From: Acidimicrobiia bacterium
GTDB lineage: Bacteria > Actinomycetota > Acidimicrobiia > Acidimicrobiales > Poriferisodalaceae
Direction of reading: 5' to 3'
Assembly: GCA_022824805.1 (NCBI GenBank)
Contig: JAJDZE010000014.1
Location: forward strand, 1-46,056
DNA length: 46,056 nt
In this document: positions 25,298-33,521 of the stretch, one piece after another
Layout of the letters: each line of letters opens with the position of its first letter
Position numbering within the stretch: the first letter of the stretch is position 1
Made by a program: the position numbers and the translations under genes
Notes under the pieces: generated by a model
Told to the model about the DNA's origin: nothing
Seen by the model: the letters and a program-made list of their open reading frames with translations, nothing else
The model's database searches: none

Positions 25298-26179
25298 ATG
25301 AACGAGACAATGTTCGGAGACCTCTCGGGTGTCCGTGAAGGCCTGGCGAAAGTCGAATACCTCGCCGACGACGGCATCGCCAGCGTGGTGTTCTTGGCTG
25401 AGCGTCTCGGCAAGCCAGTCCTCATCGAAGGACCGGCAGGCACCGGCAAGACCGAGCTGGCCAAGTCGGTGGCCGCCATGAGCGGTGCCCGCCTCATCCG
25501 CCTCCAGTGCTACGAGGGGCTCGACGAGGCCAAGGCGCTGTATGAGTGGAACTACAAGAAGCAGCTCTTGCGCATCCAGGCTGACCGGGGCGTCGACGCC
25601 GAGCACGAGGACTGGGTGGAGCTGCAGGACGACATCTTCCAGGACGAATTCCTGCTCACCCGTCCGCTGCTCGAGGCCATCAGCGCCGAAGACAAGGTGG
25701 TTCTGCTGATCGACGAGGTGGACCGGGTCGAGATCGAGACCGAGGCGCTGCTGCTCGAGATCCTGTCGGACTACCAGGTCTCGATTCCCGAGCTCGGCAC
25801 GATCATGGCCAGCCAGATCCCGCTGGTGTTCCTGACGTCCAACAACACCCGCGAGCTGTCCGAGGCACTCAAACGGCGCTGCCTGTTCCTGCACATCGAC
25901 TATCCCGACCTCGAACGCGAGAAGCAGATCGTCCTCACCAAGGTCGCCGGCATCAGCGAGAACTTGGCCGAGCAGATCGCACGCGTCGTGCGCTCGATTC
26001 GCCAGCTCGAGCTGAAGAAGGCACCGTCGGTGTCGGAGACCTTGGACTGGGCCCGCACATTGGTGCTGCTGGGCATCGAGAACATCGATGTCGAGCAGGC
26101 AAAGGAAACGCTGCACATCCTGCTCAAGTACCAGTCTGATATCGAGAAGGCCGCCAAAGAGCTGACGGTCGAGGCCTAG
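25298..26179 (+). CDS. MoxR-family AAA+ ATPase (CoxD-like)
   Basis: A 293-residue AAA+ ATPase. Walker A is GPAGTGKT (45-52), Walker B is LLIDEVD with Asp139, and sensor 1 is FLTSNNTRELSEALKRRC. MoxR proteins act as chaperones that insert metals or cofactors, usually with a VWA-domain partner. The partner gene follows 29 nt downstream. The sequence type (LQCYEGLDEAKALYEWNYKKQL) is that of CoxD from carbon monoxide dehydrogenase clusters. No cox structural genes are in the window, so the client is unknown. GGGGAG precedes the ATG. Confidence 0.9.
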   Translation: MNETMFGDLSGVREGLAKVEYLADDGIASVVFLAERLGKPVLIEGPAGTGKTELAKSVAAMSGARLIRLQCYEGLDEAKALYEWNYKKQLLRIQADRGVDAEHEDWVELQDDIFQDEFLLTRPLLEAISAEDKVVLLIDEVDRVEIETEALLLEILSDYQVSIPELGTIMASQIPLVFLTSNNTRELSEALKRRCLFLHIDYPDLEREKQIVLTKVAGISENLAEQIARVVRSIRQLELKKAPSVSETLDWARTLVLLGIENIDVEQAKETLHILLKYQSDIEKAAKELTVEA

Positions 26180-26208
26180 ACAGCGCTCGAAGGGGACGGA
26201 GACCGGCC

Positions 26209-27645
26209 ATGTTGGATCTGCTGAGCGGCTTCGTCGGAGAGCTGCGCAACGCCGGCCTGCCGGTTTCGTTGACGGAGAACCTCGACGCCATGGAGGCCGT
26301 CAAGCACATTCCCATCGAAGACCGCGACGCCTTCAAGTACGCGCTCGCGGCCACGCTCGTCAAGAACGAGCAGCACTGGCGGGCATTCGAGACGGTGTTC
26401 GAGGTGTACTTCTCGCTGCGCGGGCCGGAATACAACGTCGGCGACGAGGAAGGCAACGGGGAGTTCGATCCCGACAATCTCGAAGAGTGGATGTCCCAGC
26501 AGATGCAGGGCATGGGCGGCCGCGGCGGCGGGCAGGACATGTCACCCGAGGAGATCGCCGAGATGCTCTTCCGGGCGCTGCTGAACGCCGATGAGGCGAT
26601 GATGGCGGCTATGGCCCGGGCTGCGGTGACGCAGTTTGCGGGCATGGAGCCGGGCCGGCCGGTGGGCGGTACCTACTACCTGTACCGCACGCTGCGCAAC
26701 CTCGATCTGGACGGGATGCTGGATCGGCTGATCGAGGAATCCTCCCAGCGCTACGACGGCGAGATGACGCCGCTGGCGGAACGGCTCGAACGCGAGGAGT
26801 TCGAGAACCGCATCGAGCAGCTCAAGCGCGAGATCGAAGCCGAGATCCGGCGTCGCCTCGTGGCGGACCGGGGCGTCGAGGCCATGGCCAAGACGCTGCG
26901 CAAGCCACTGCCCGAAGATGTCGACTTCATGCACGCCAGCCGTGAGGAGATGGCGAACATACGCAAGGCCATCCAGCCGTTGACCCGCAAGCTGGCAGCG
27001 CGGCTGGCGCGCAAGCGCAAGCACAAGCGGCGCGGCCCCCTCGACTTCCGGGCCACGGTGCGGCGTTCGCTCAGCTACGGCGGCGTGCCCGCGGAGCCGC
27101 GTTTCCGCCATCCCCGGCCGAACAAGCCCGAGCTGATCGTGGTGGCCGACATCTCGGGCTCAGTGGCAGCATTTGCCCGGTTCACGCTCCACCTGGTGTA
27201 TGCGCTGCAGAACCAGTTCTCCAAGGTGCGCTCGTTCGTCTTCATCGACGGCATCGACGAGGTCACCCACATGTTCCAGAACGAGGAAGACATCACCAAC
27301 GCGGTGCACCGGGTGAACACCGAAGCCGACGTCGTCTGGGTCGACGGCCATTCCGACTACGGCCATGCCTTCGGCGTGTTCTGGGAGAACTTCGGCAAGG
27401 ACGTCAACGCCAAGTCGACGATGATGTTTTTGGGTGACGCCCGCAACAACTACCACTCGACGAACGCGTGGGTGCTCAAGGAGTGCCAGAAGCGGGCTCG
27501 TTCGGTTTTCTGGCTGAACCCAGAGCCCCGGTCGTACTGGGACACCGGCGATTCGGTGATCACCGAGTACTCGACCTACACCGACGGCGTGTTCGAGTGT
27601 CGCAACCTGCGTCAGCTCGAAGGCTTCGTCGACAACCTCGCCTAG
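26209..27645 (+). CDS. VWA-domain protein (CoxE-like)
   Basis: A 478-residue protein with a C-terminal von Willebrand A domain. The metal-ion-dependent adhesion motif is DISGS (314-318), and HSDYGHAFGVFWENF and FLGDARNNYHSTNAW fit the CoxE family. The N-terminal half is helical and charged (EREEFENRIEQLKREIEAE, about 200-220), with a Gly/Gln-rich patch near 97-110. It is the expected partner of the MoxR ATPase just upstream; the pair probably remodels or matures another enzyme. It ends 5 nt from the convergent DAHP synthase stop. No signal peptide is seen, so it is cytoplasmic. Confidence 0.88.
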   Translation: MLDLLSGFVGELRNAGLPVSLTENLDAMEAVKHIPIEDRDAFKYALAATLVKNEQHWRAFETVFEVYFSLRGPEYNVGDEEGNGEFDPDNLEEWMSQQMQGMGGRGGGQDMSPEEIAEMLFRALLNADEAMMAAMARAAVTQFAGMEPGRPVGGTYYLYRTLRNLDLDGMLDRLIEESSQRYDGEMTPLAERLEREEFENRIEQLKREIEAEIRRRLVADRGVEAMAKTLRKPLPEDVDFMHASREEMANIRKAIQPLTRKLAARLARKRKHKRRGPLDFRATVRRSLSYGGVPAEPRFRHPRPNKPELIVVADISGSVAAFARFTLHLVYALQNQFSKVRSFVFIDGIDEVTHMFQNEEDITNAVHRVNTEADVVWVDGHSDYGHAFGVFWENFGKDVNAKSTMMFLGDARNNYHSTNAWVLKECQKRARSVFWLNPEPRSYWDTGDSVITEYSTYTDGVFECRNLRQLEGFVDNLA

Positions 27646-27650
27646 CCGGC

Positions 27651-29072
27651 TCAGCCTCTGGCCGACGCAAGCAGGTCGGAGGCCAGGAAGGCCAGGTCGA
27701 GCGACTGGCGGCCGTTCAGGCGCGGGTCGCACATGGTCTCGTAGCGGTCGCCGAGCTGGTGCTGAGCCAGCTCGTCGCTGCCGCCGATGCACTCGGTAAC
27801 CGCGTCGCCGGTGATCTCGAGATGAATGCCGCCGGGCCACGTGCCAGCAGCGGCGTGAGCGGCAAAATACTGGCGGATCTCGGCCAGGATGGCGTCGAAA
27901 TGGCGGGTCTTGACCCCGTCGGGGGTGCTGAAGGTGTTGCCGTGCATGGGGTCGCATTGCCATACCACCGGGTGGCCGGCGTCGGTGACTGCGTGCAGGA
28001 TGGGTTCGAAGCACTCCACGACGTTGCCGGCGCCCGTGCGGCTGATCAGGGTCAGCCGACCGGGGATCCGGTTCGGGTTCAGTGCCTCGCACAGTGCCAG
28101 CGCCTCGTCGGGCGTCGCGGTGGGGCCCAGCTTCGCGCCGACCGGGTTGTGCACCCCCCGCAGGAACTCCACGTGGGCGCCGTCGAGTTCGCGGGTGCGC
28201 TCGCCGACCCACAGCATGTGCGCCGAGCAGTCGTACCAGTCGCCGGTGATGCTGTCGGTGCGGGTGAGCGCCTCCTCGTAGCCCAGCAGCAGCGCCTCAT
28301 GGCTGGTGTACAGCTCCACCTGACGCATGGCGCTGTCGTCGGTGTCGAGCCCGCTGGCATTCATGAACCGCAGGGCCGCATCGATGCCGCTGGCCAGCAC
28401 CTCGTAGCGCTGGCCAGCCGGGCTGGAAGCCACGAACTCTTGGTTCCAGTCGTGCACCTGGCGCAGGTCGGCGTAACCGCCTCGCGTGAAGGCGCGCAGC
28501 AGGTTGAGCGTTGCTGCCGACGTGCTGTATGCCTGCAGCAGGCGGGACGGGTCGGGTGTGCGGGCCTCGGGTTCGAACGCGATGTCGTTGACGATGTGGC
28601 CGCGGAAGATCGGCAGCGTCTGGCCGTCGCGGGTCTCGCTGGCCGAGCTGCGCGGTTTGGCGAACTGGCCGGCGATCCGACCCACCTTCACGATGGGCAG
28701 CCCGGCGGAGTATTGCATCACCACGGCCATCTGCAGGATGACCTTGAGGCGGTCGCGTATCTGATCTGCGGTCGAGAGCTCGAACGATTCAGCGCAATCG
28801 CCGGCCTGCAGCACAAATGCCTTGCCGGCGCAGACGTGCCCGAGCAGTTCGGTCAGCCGCCTGGCCTCGCCTGCAAAAACCAGCGGCGGACGCCGGCGCA
28901 GCTCGTCCAGCGATGCTCCCAGCGCGTCAGCGTCGGGCCATTCGGGCTGCTGACCGGCGGACCGGTCGGCCCATGAGCCGGGATGCCAATCCGCAGCGTG
29001 CTCGCGAGATCCGGCGGAGCTGGGCGCGCCGGACGGTGAGGCGGCGTCGTCAGACAGCGTCTGCGTCGGCAT
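27651..29072 (-). CDS. Class II 3-deoxy-7-phosphoheptulonate synthase
   Basis: First enzyme of the shikimate pathway; condenses phosphoenolpyruvate and erythrose 4-phosphate. The 473-residue protein is of the plant/actinobacterial type II. Motifs: QPEWPD, VLQAGDCAESF (metal-binding Cys), VVKVGRIAGQFAKPRS, SAHMLWVGERT, GVHNPVGAKLGP, LISRTGAGNV, CDPMHGNT and HLEITGDAVTECIGG. The start ATG at 29072 lies 23 nt inside the 3' end of the sigma factor gene, so the two are one transcription unit. The first ~25 residues (Ser/Ala-rich) have no family match; a later start cannot be ruled out. Confidence 0.95.
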   Translation of the reverse strand: MPTQTLSDDAASPSGAPSSAGSREHAADWHPGSWADRSAGQQPEWPDADALGASLDELRRRPPLVFAGEARRLTELLGHVCAGKAFVLQAGDCAESFELSTADQIRDRLKVILQMAVVMQYSAGLPIVKVGRIAGQFAKPRSSASETRDGQTLPIFRGHIVNDIAFEPEARTPDPSRLLQAYSTSAATLNLLRAFTRGGYADLRQVHDWNQEFVASSPAGQRYEVLASGIDAALRFMNASGLDTDDSAMRQVELYTSHEALLLGYEEALTRTDSITGDWYDCSAHMLWVGERTRELDGAHVEFLRGVHNPVGAKLGPTATPDEALALCEALNPNRIPGRLTLISRTGAGNVVECFEPILHAVTDAGHPVVWQCDPMHGNTFSTPDGVKTRHFDAILAEIRQYFAAHAAAGTWPGGIHLEITGDAVTECIGGSDELAQHQLGDRYETMCDPRLNGRQSLDLAFLASDLLASARG

Positions 29073-29916
29073 CGATGTCTACGAACTCGCCGTCGGCGGC
29101 GAGGCTCTGCAGCTCATCGACGGCGCGCTTGACCAGGCGGCGTGCCGCCTCGGCTGTCACACCCAGCTCTTCGCCGATTTCGCGGTAGCTGCGCTGCTCG
29201 CCGTCGATGAGGCCGTTGCGCCGCTTGACGGCGTACTGAGCCCGCTCGTCGAGGCGGCCGAGCATGGAATGCACCATGGTCTTGCGGGCCGACTCGATGG
29301 CGTAGTGCTCAGGGCCGGGCGCATCGTCGCCGATGAGATCGATGAGTGCGCTGTCGCCATCGTCGCCGACCGTCTTGTCGAGCGAGGTGGGCGTGCTGAT
29401 CCGCTGCAGCCATGCGTTCTCGTCGTCGAGTGAGTCGCTGTCGCCCCCGTTGTGCCGCAGCGCGGCCCGCAAGGTGGCCGAGCGATCCGAAGGCAGGCGG
29501 ATGAGGCTGCCCTTCTGATCGAGCGCGCGCCCGATGGACTGGCGGATCCAGAAGGTGGCGTAGGTGGAGAACTTGAAGCCTCGCCGCCAGTCGAACTTCT
29601 CGACTGCGTGCTCGAGGCCGAGGTTGCCTTCCTGGATCAGGTCGAGCAGTTCCAGCGTCGGGGGCAGCGGGTAACGGCGCGCGATCGACACGACCAGGCG
29701 AAGGTTCGCCCGGATGAAGCGGTCGCGCGCTGCCGCCGCGGTTTGCACGGCCTTGCGCAGTTCGCGCCGCTCGGCCACCGACAGTTCCTCGTCACTGTCG
29801 AGGCGCGTCCTGGCGTCGCGTCCTGCTTCGATCTGCTGGGAGAGCATCCGCTCGTCTTCTGCGGTGAGCAGCGCAACCGCGCCGATCTCGTTCAGGTATT
29901 GGCCAACTGAATCCAT
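29050..29916 (-). CDS. Sigma-70 family RNA polymerase sigma factor
   Basis: A 288-residue primary-like (group 2/3) sigma factor without region 1.1. Region 1.2 is VGQYLNEIGAVALLTAEDE at the N-terminus. Region 2 is RFIRANLRLVVSIARRY ... LLDLIQEGNLGL ... FKFSTYATFWIRQSI. Region 3 is short. Region 4 has LGRLDERAQYAVKRRNGL and helix-turn-helix SYREIGEELGVTAEAARRLVKRAVDEL. ATG at 29916 is chosen to give the region 1.2 N-terminus; GGAG lies 8 nt upstream. It is preceded by a ~120-nt leader full of hairpins and overlaps the DAHP synthase gene. The regulon is unknown. Confidence 0.93.
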   Translation of the reverse strand: MDSVGQYLNEIGAVALLTAEDERMLSQQIEAGRDARTRLDSDEELSVAERRELRKAVQTAAAARDRFIRANLRLVVSIARRYPLPPTLELLDLIQEGNLGLEHAVEKFDWRRGFKFSTYATFWIRQSIGRALDQKGSLIRLPSDRSATLRAALRHNGGDSDSLDDENAWLQRISTPTSLDKTVGDDGDSALIDLIGDDAPGPEHYAIESARKTMVHSMLGRLDERAQYAVKRRNGLIDGEQRSYREIGEELGVTAEAARRLVKRAVDELQSLAADGEFVDIDADADAV

Positions 29917-29928
29917 GACATTCGCTCC

Positions 29929-30038
29929 AACCGGCAGGGGGCAGCCGGTTCTTCGTATTCGCTTGCATGCCGCCCTGGCATGCCACCCGGCGGGGGGTGC
30001 CGGGGATGTTCCGCCTTCGCAGCACTGCTTTGGGCGGA
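29929..30038 (-). promoter_or_regulatory. Structured 5' leader of the sigma factor gene
   Basis: In transcript order the leader holds an outer stem CCGCC/GGCGG (30011-30015 with 30033-30037) enclosing GCAG-CA-CTGC (30019-30028). A perfect GCATGCC/GGCATGC stem (29965-29971, 29977-29983) follows. Last is a perfect AACCGGC/GCCGGTT stem (29929-29935, 29944-29950) that ends right where the GGAG ribosome binding site (29925-29928) begins. Such a layout could act as a regulatory leader; no known riboswitch class is recognised. Confidence 0.5.
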
Positions 30039-30044
30039 CAGCCA

Positions 30045-30050
30045 AAAGTA
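30045..30050 (-). promoter_or_regulatory. -10 box TACTTT for the sigma factor gene
   Basis: TACTTT on the minus strand would start transcription near 30038, giving a leader of about 120 nt before the ATG at 29916, in contrast to the near-leaderless genes around it. Confidence 0.4.
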
Positions 30051-30152
30051 GCACATGGCGCAGGGCACGCGCAAACAGCCGCCACCGGGGGCTTGCCGAT
30101 CAATGCAGTGGTTCCCCGGTGCGCGCTGCAGAGTTGATGTGTGGCGTGACTC

Positions 30153-30158
30153 TACACT
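30153..30158 (+). promoter_or_regulatory. -10 box TACACT for nadD, leaderless
   Basis: TACACT ends 6 nt before the GTG start of nadD. TTGATG at 30134-30139 is only 13 nt upstream of it, short for a -35 box. No Shine-Dalgarno precedes the gene. Confidence 0.5.
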
Positions 30159-30164
30159 GCTGCG

Positions 30165-30758
30165 GTGCCACCGCGACAAGCGATCTTCGGGGGCACGTTC
30201 GACCCGCCCCACGCCGGTCACGTCGCCGCTGCGACCTGCGCAATGCAGCAGCTCGACATCGATCTGCTCCACATCGTCGTGGCGAACGATCCGTGGCAGA
30301 AGTCGGCCGAGCGGCTCGTCACGCCTGCGCATCACCGGTTCGCCATGACCCAGCTGGCGTTTCGTGACTTCGACGCCATGACGGTGAGCGATCTGGAGAT
30401 CCGGCGAGGCGGACCGACGTACACCATTGACACCGTCGCGGAGCTCGAGCGGCCGGGGACCGAAACGTTGCTGGTCATGGGCCCCGCCGCAGCGAGCGGT
30501 GTCTCGACGTGGCACCGGGCCGTTGAGCTCGTTGATCGTGTGAGGCTCGCGATTGTGCAGCCACGAGGCGGGCCGACCGTCCATGTCGAAGGCTGGCGTA
30601 CCCACACAGTGCTCATGGAACCGGTCGAGGCGTCAGCCACCTACGTGCGCGAGCTGTTGACTCATCGTCCCCACCAGGAGATCCCGCCTCAGGCGGCTCA
30701 GCTCGTGCCGCCTGCGGTCATGAGCTACATCGTCGAGCACAGGCTCTATTCTCCGTGA
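30165..30758 (+). CDS. nadD: Nicotinate-nucleotide adenylyltransferase
   Basis: Transfers AMP from ATP to nicotinic acid mononucleotide in NAD synthesis. The 197-residue protein has the nucleotidyltransferase motif FGGTFDPPHAGH near the N-terminus, VANDPWQK, and EIRRGGPTYTIDTV. The C-terminal ISSTxIR motif is degenerate (EASATYVRELL) but the ending LVPPAVMSYIVEHRLY is typical. The GTG start fits a leaderless transcript. The stop overlaps rsfS by 4 nt. Confidence 0.92.
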   Translation: MPPRQAIFGGTFDPPHAGHVAAATCAMQQLDIDLLHIVVANDPWQKSAERLVTPAHHRFAMTQLAFRDFDAMTVSDLEIRRGGPTYTIDTVAELERPGTETLLVMGPAAASGVSTWHRAVELVDRVRLAIVQPRGGPTVHVEGWRTHTVLMEPVEASATYVRELLTHRPHQEIPPQAAQLVPPAVMSYIVEHRLYSP

Positions 30759-31180
30759 GCGTGGCATCGGTTCCCCAGGCGACCCCGGCGCCTTCCGGGC
30801 TTCACGCCATCGGGCGGAACCCGATCAGCACAGACACTGACGTGCCGCCGCTGGTGCAAGCCGCAGTGGACGGCGCCGCGGAGATGTCTGCTGAGCGAAT
30901 CGTGGCACTCGATGTGGGCGATGTGCTCGCCATCACCGATTGGTTCATCATCGCGAGCGCCCCCAATGCACGACGCGTGCGACGCATCGCCGAGCTGATG
31001 GAAGCGCACGTGAAAGCGGCCGGCGGTCCGGGGCCGATTCGAACCGAGGGGCTCGACGAAGCGCACTGGGTGCTGCTCGATTTCGGCGAGTTCGTGGCGC
31101 ACATCTTCCACGAGCCCAGCCGCGAGTACTACGACCTCGAGCGACTGTGGTCGGACGTGCCCCGCCACGAATTCGGCTGA
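30755..31180 (+). CDS. rsfS: Ribosomal silencing factor RsfS
   Basis: A 141-residue protein that binds L14 on the 50S subunit and blocks subunit joining during starvation. The core is ALDVGDVLAITDWFIIAS, RRIAELMEAHVK, GLDEAHWVLLDFGEFVAHIFHEPSREYYDLERLW. The first ~25 residues are an extra Pro/Ser-rich stretch. The GTG start overlaps the nadD stop (GTGA). nadD-rsfS is the common actinobacterial order. Confidence 0.95.
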   Translation: MSVASVPQATPAPSGLHAIGRNPISTDTDVPPLVQAAVDGAAEMSAERIVALDVGDVLAITDWFIIASAPNARRVRRIAELMEAHVKAAGGPGPIRTEGLDEAHWVLLDFGEFVAHIFHEPSREYYDLERLWSDVPRHEFG

Positions 31181-31202
31181 TTGACGGGCTGAACCCACCC
31201 GA

Positions 31203-32468
31203 TCAGGGAACGATCTCCGCCGTTCCCACTCGGGCGAGAGCGATCCACGTGCGCCCGGGTGTCAGCGGCACGACGAGGCCGTTGCCGGAGCGGAGCACCG
31301 TGACATCGAGCTCCGACAGGCGCTCCCACGTGCCCTGCACCAGCATGCCGTCGCTGAAGATCCAAGCTTCCCCGCTGCCCGTCAGCACTGGCTCCGGGGT
31401 GGCAGCGTCGGCCGGACTCTGGCGATACCGCACGAACTGCACGATGACGTTCTCGGGTGCAATCCGCACGCCGTCGAAGTCGGTGTGGTCGTTGCCGTTC
31501 TGCGTGCGAGCCCAGCCGGCGGCCGCTGCGTCCCAGCGATACGACGCTGTGACCTGCCCGAAGCTGACCTCCACGCCGCTGACCGCCGTGCCCCCCGGGA
31601 GCGCTTCGCCCTCGCTGCGGAACGCAAAGTGCGCCGGCGGTGCTCTGCCGTGCTCGGCGCCTGCAGCGAAGATGCCGGCCGTGTCGGTGACCAGGTTGTG
31701 CGGGGCGGTCTTGTCGCGTGAGCGTCTGAATATTCCCGGGTCGAGCGAGCCGCCGTCGACGATGGTGACCGCATCGACGCTGCGCAGTGCTCGTGCGGTG
31801 TAATCGTTGGCGCCCGAGTACACGAAGATGGGCCGGTTGAGGTTCGACAGGAGGGCGAAATCGCCCGTGCGGGCGGAACGGACAGGGCCAATCACGCTCG
31901 CTTCGGTGGAGTGGAAGACAGCCGCGAACCGGGTGAGCCGGGCCTCGACGAGTTCCTCGTAGACGATGTCGGCCTGGTTGAGGCCCCACTGGGGCACAGC
32001 CTTCGGATTGTTGTCGATCTTGACGACTGCGGCGGGTCGCAGAATCTCGGTGGTCGACGGCAAGCCGGTGAAAGGCGCCGTGAACTGCGGCGCAGCGGCC
32101 GTGGTGGAAGCAGATGGCTCGCTGACGGCAACCGAGGTGACCGGCGCTGGGGTCGTCGTCGGCACGGTCTCGACGGGCGTTGGAGCAGTGGTGGACGGCG
32201 AGACGATCGGCGTCGGCGTGGCGGTCGGGGCAGGCTCGACCTCGGTCGTCTCCGGCACGCTGATCTGTGAGCACGCCGCCAGCATCGCCAGTGCGCCGAG
32301 CCACGTCGCCCAGCACAACGGTCGGCGCGTTCTGCCCGCAGAGTCACCGCTGCGGCGGCACGTGCCGCCCGCGCCGTGGCGGCTTTCGTCGAATAGTTCG
32401 CGGATGTGCTCCAAAGGTCTGCTCCTTGGCATGTGCAGCAAGGCCACCGCGGCCATCCGACCGAACAT
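31203..32468 (-). CDS. DUF3048 (YerB-like) lipoprotein
   Basis: A 421-residue probable lipoprotein. A hydrophobic segment ending LAMLAAC gives a lipobox cysteine at about residue 66. A long Pro/Thr/Ser linker follows, then the DUF3048 domain, recognised by LRPAAVVKIDNNPKAVPQ, LNQADIVYEELVEARLTRFAAVF and IGPVRSARTGDFALLS. It ends in a second barrel-like part. The function of this family is unknown; it is exported and cell-wall facing. The true start is uncertain, because ~50 residues precede the signal-like segment and no better start codon is visible. Confidence 0.85.
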   Translation of the reverse strand: MFGRMAAVALLHMPRSRPLEHIRELFDESRHGAGGTCRRSGDSAGRTRRPLCWATWLGALAMLAACSQISVPETTEVEPAPTATPTPIVSPSTTAPTPVETVPTTTPAPVTSVAVSEPSASTTAAAPQFTAPFTGLPSTTEILRPAAVVKIDNNPKAVPQWGLNQADIVYEELVEARLTRFAAVFHSTEASVIGPVRSARTGDFALLSNLNRPIFVYSGANDYTARALRSVDAVTIVDGGSLDPGIFRRSRDKTAPHNLVTDTAGIFAAGAEHGRAPPAHFAFRSEGEALPGGTAVSGVEVSFGQVTASYRWDAAAAGWARTQNGNDHTDFDGVRIAPENVIVQFVRYRQSPADAATPEPVLTGSGEAWIFSDGMLVQGTWERLSELDVTVLRSGNGLVVPLTPGRTWIALARVGTAEIVP

Positions 32469-32501
32469 TCACCATACCGGTCGCCTGTCGCGGGAGGGTG
32501 G

Positions 32502-32507
32502 CACACT
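32502..32507 (+). promoter_or_regulatory. -10-like box CACACT for galE, leaderless
   Basis: CACACT differs by one base from TANNNT and ends 6 nt before the ATG at 32514. No Shine-Dalgarno sequence lies at a suitable distance. Confidence 0.35.
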
Positions 32508-32513
32508 GCCCAC

Positions 32514-33521
32514 ATGACGACGCTCGTCTCCGGTGGCGCCGGATACGTCGGAAGCCACACGGTGGCTGCTCTGCATGCGGCCGGGCGCGACGTCGTCGTA
32601 CTGGACGATTTCTCCAACGCCTGGCGCGGCACGGTTGGCGAGCTGCGAGAGCTGACGACGCCGGATTTGGCAGTCGTCGAAGGCGATGCGGCGGATCGAA
32701 CCGCAGTCGGCCAACTCTGCGACGAACACGACTTCGATTCGATCGTGCACTTCGCGGCGCACAAGAGCGTTCCGGAGTCGATTGCCGATCCGCTGCGGTA
32801 CTACCGGAACAACCTTCTCTCAACGCTGTGCCTGGCGGAGATTGCTGTGGAGCGCGGCATCGACCGCTTCGTGTTCAGCTCGTCGGCAGTGGTATACGGA
32901 ACGCCCGAGCATTTGCCGGTCAGTGAGGACGCACCGCCTGCACCCCAGAGCCCGTACGGCGGCACCAAGCTGATGTGCGAACGCATCCTCGCCGACACAG
33001 CGGCATCCTCGGCCATGCAGGCCGTCGTCTTGCGCTACTTCAACCCGGTCGGCGCGCACCCCTCGGGACGCATCGGCGAGCAGCCGATCAGCGCCGGCCA
33101 GAATCTCGTACCAGCGGTCATGCAAGTGGCGCTGGGCGCCCGCAGCCGGTTGCAGATCTTCGGCAATGACTACGGCACTCGCGACGGCACAGCCGTGCGC
33201 GACTTCGTCCACGTGTCGGACCTGGCTGAAGGGCATGTGGCAGCGCTCAACGCCGACCTCGGTACTCGCCGCAGCCGTGTGTTCAATCTCGGCACCGGGG
33301 CAGGCACCACGGTGCGCGAGTTGGTGGCGGAGGTCGAGGCCGTCACGGGTCGGCCGGTTCCCTGCGAGATCGTGGGCCGCAGGCCCGGCGACATCGCCGA
33401 GTCGTGGGCCGACTGCAGTCGCGCCGAAGCTGAGCTCGGCTGGAGCGCGCAACGAGACCTGGGCCAGATGCTCGCCGATCACTGGCGATTTGCGAGTTCC
33501 TCTGCCGATATCAGCGTGTAG
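32514..33521 (+). CDS. galE: UDP-glucose 4-epimerase
   Basis: NAD-dependent extended-SDR enzyme that interconverts UDP-glucose and UDP-galactose. The 335-residue protein has GGAGYVGSH, VHFAAHKSVPES, FSSSAVVYG, the catalytic YGGTK, LRYFNPVGAHPSG and GTRDGTAVRDFVHVSDLAEGH, all GalE-specific. The start at 32514 follows a -10-like box. The last 43 nt overlap the convergent membrane glycosyltransferase gene. It likely supplies sugar nucleotides for the polysaccharide genes next to it. Confidence 0.94.
   Translation: MTTLVSGGAGYVGSHTVAALHAAGRDVVVLDDFSNAWRGTVGELRELTTPDLAVVEGDAADRTAVGQLCDEHDFDSIVHFAAHKSVPESIADPLRYYRNNLLSTLCLAEIAVERGIDRFVFSSSAVVYGTPEHLPVSEDAPPAPQSPYGGTKLMCERILADTAASSAMQAVVLRYFNPVGAHPSGRIGEQPISAGQNLVPAVMQVALGARSRLQIFGNDYGTRDGTAVRDFVHVSDLAEGHVAALNADLGTRRSRVFNLGTGAGTTVRELVAEVEAVTGRPVPCEIVGRRPGDIAESWADCSRAEAELGWSAQRDLGQMLADHWRFASSSADISV

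Noticed and set aside
25298..27645. Part of a carbon monoxide dehydrogenase cluster
   Set aside because: No coxL, coxM or coxS gene is nearby; the MoxR-VWA pair alone does not show CO oxidation.
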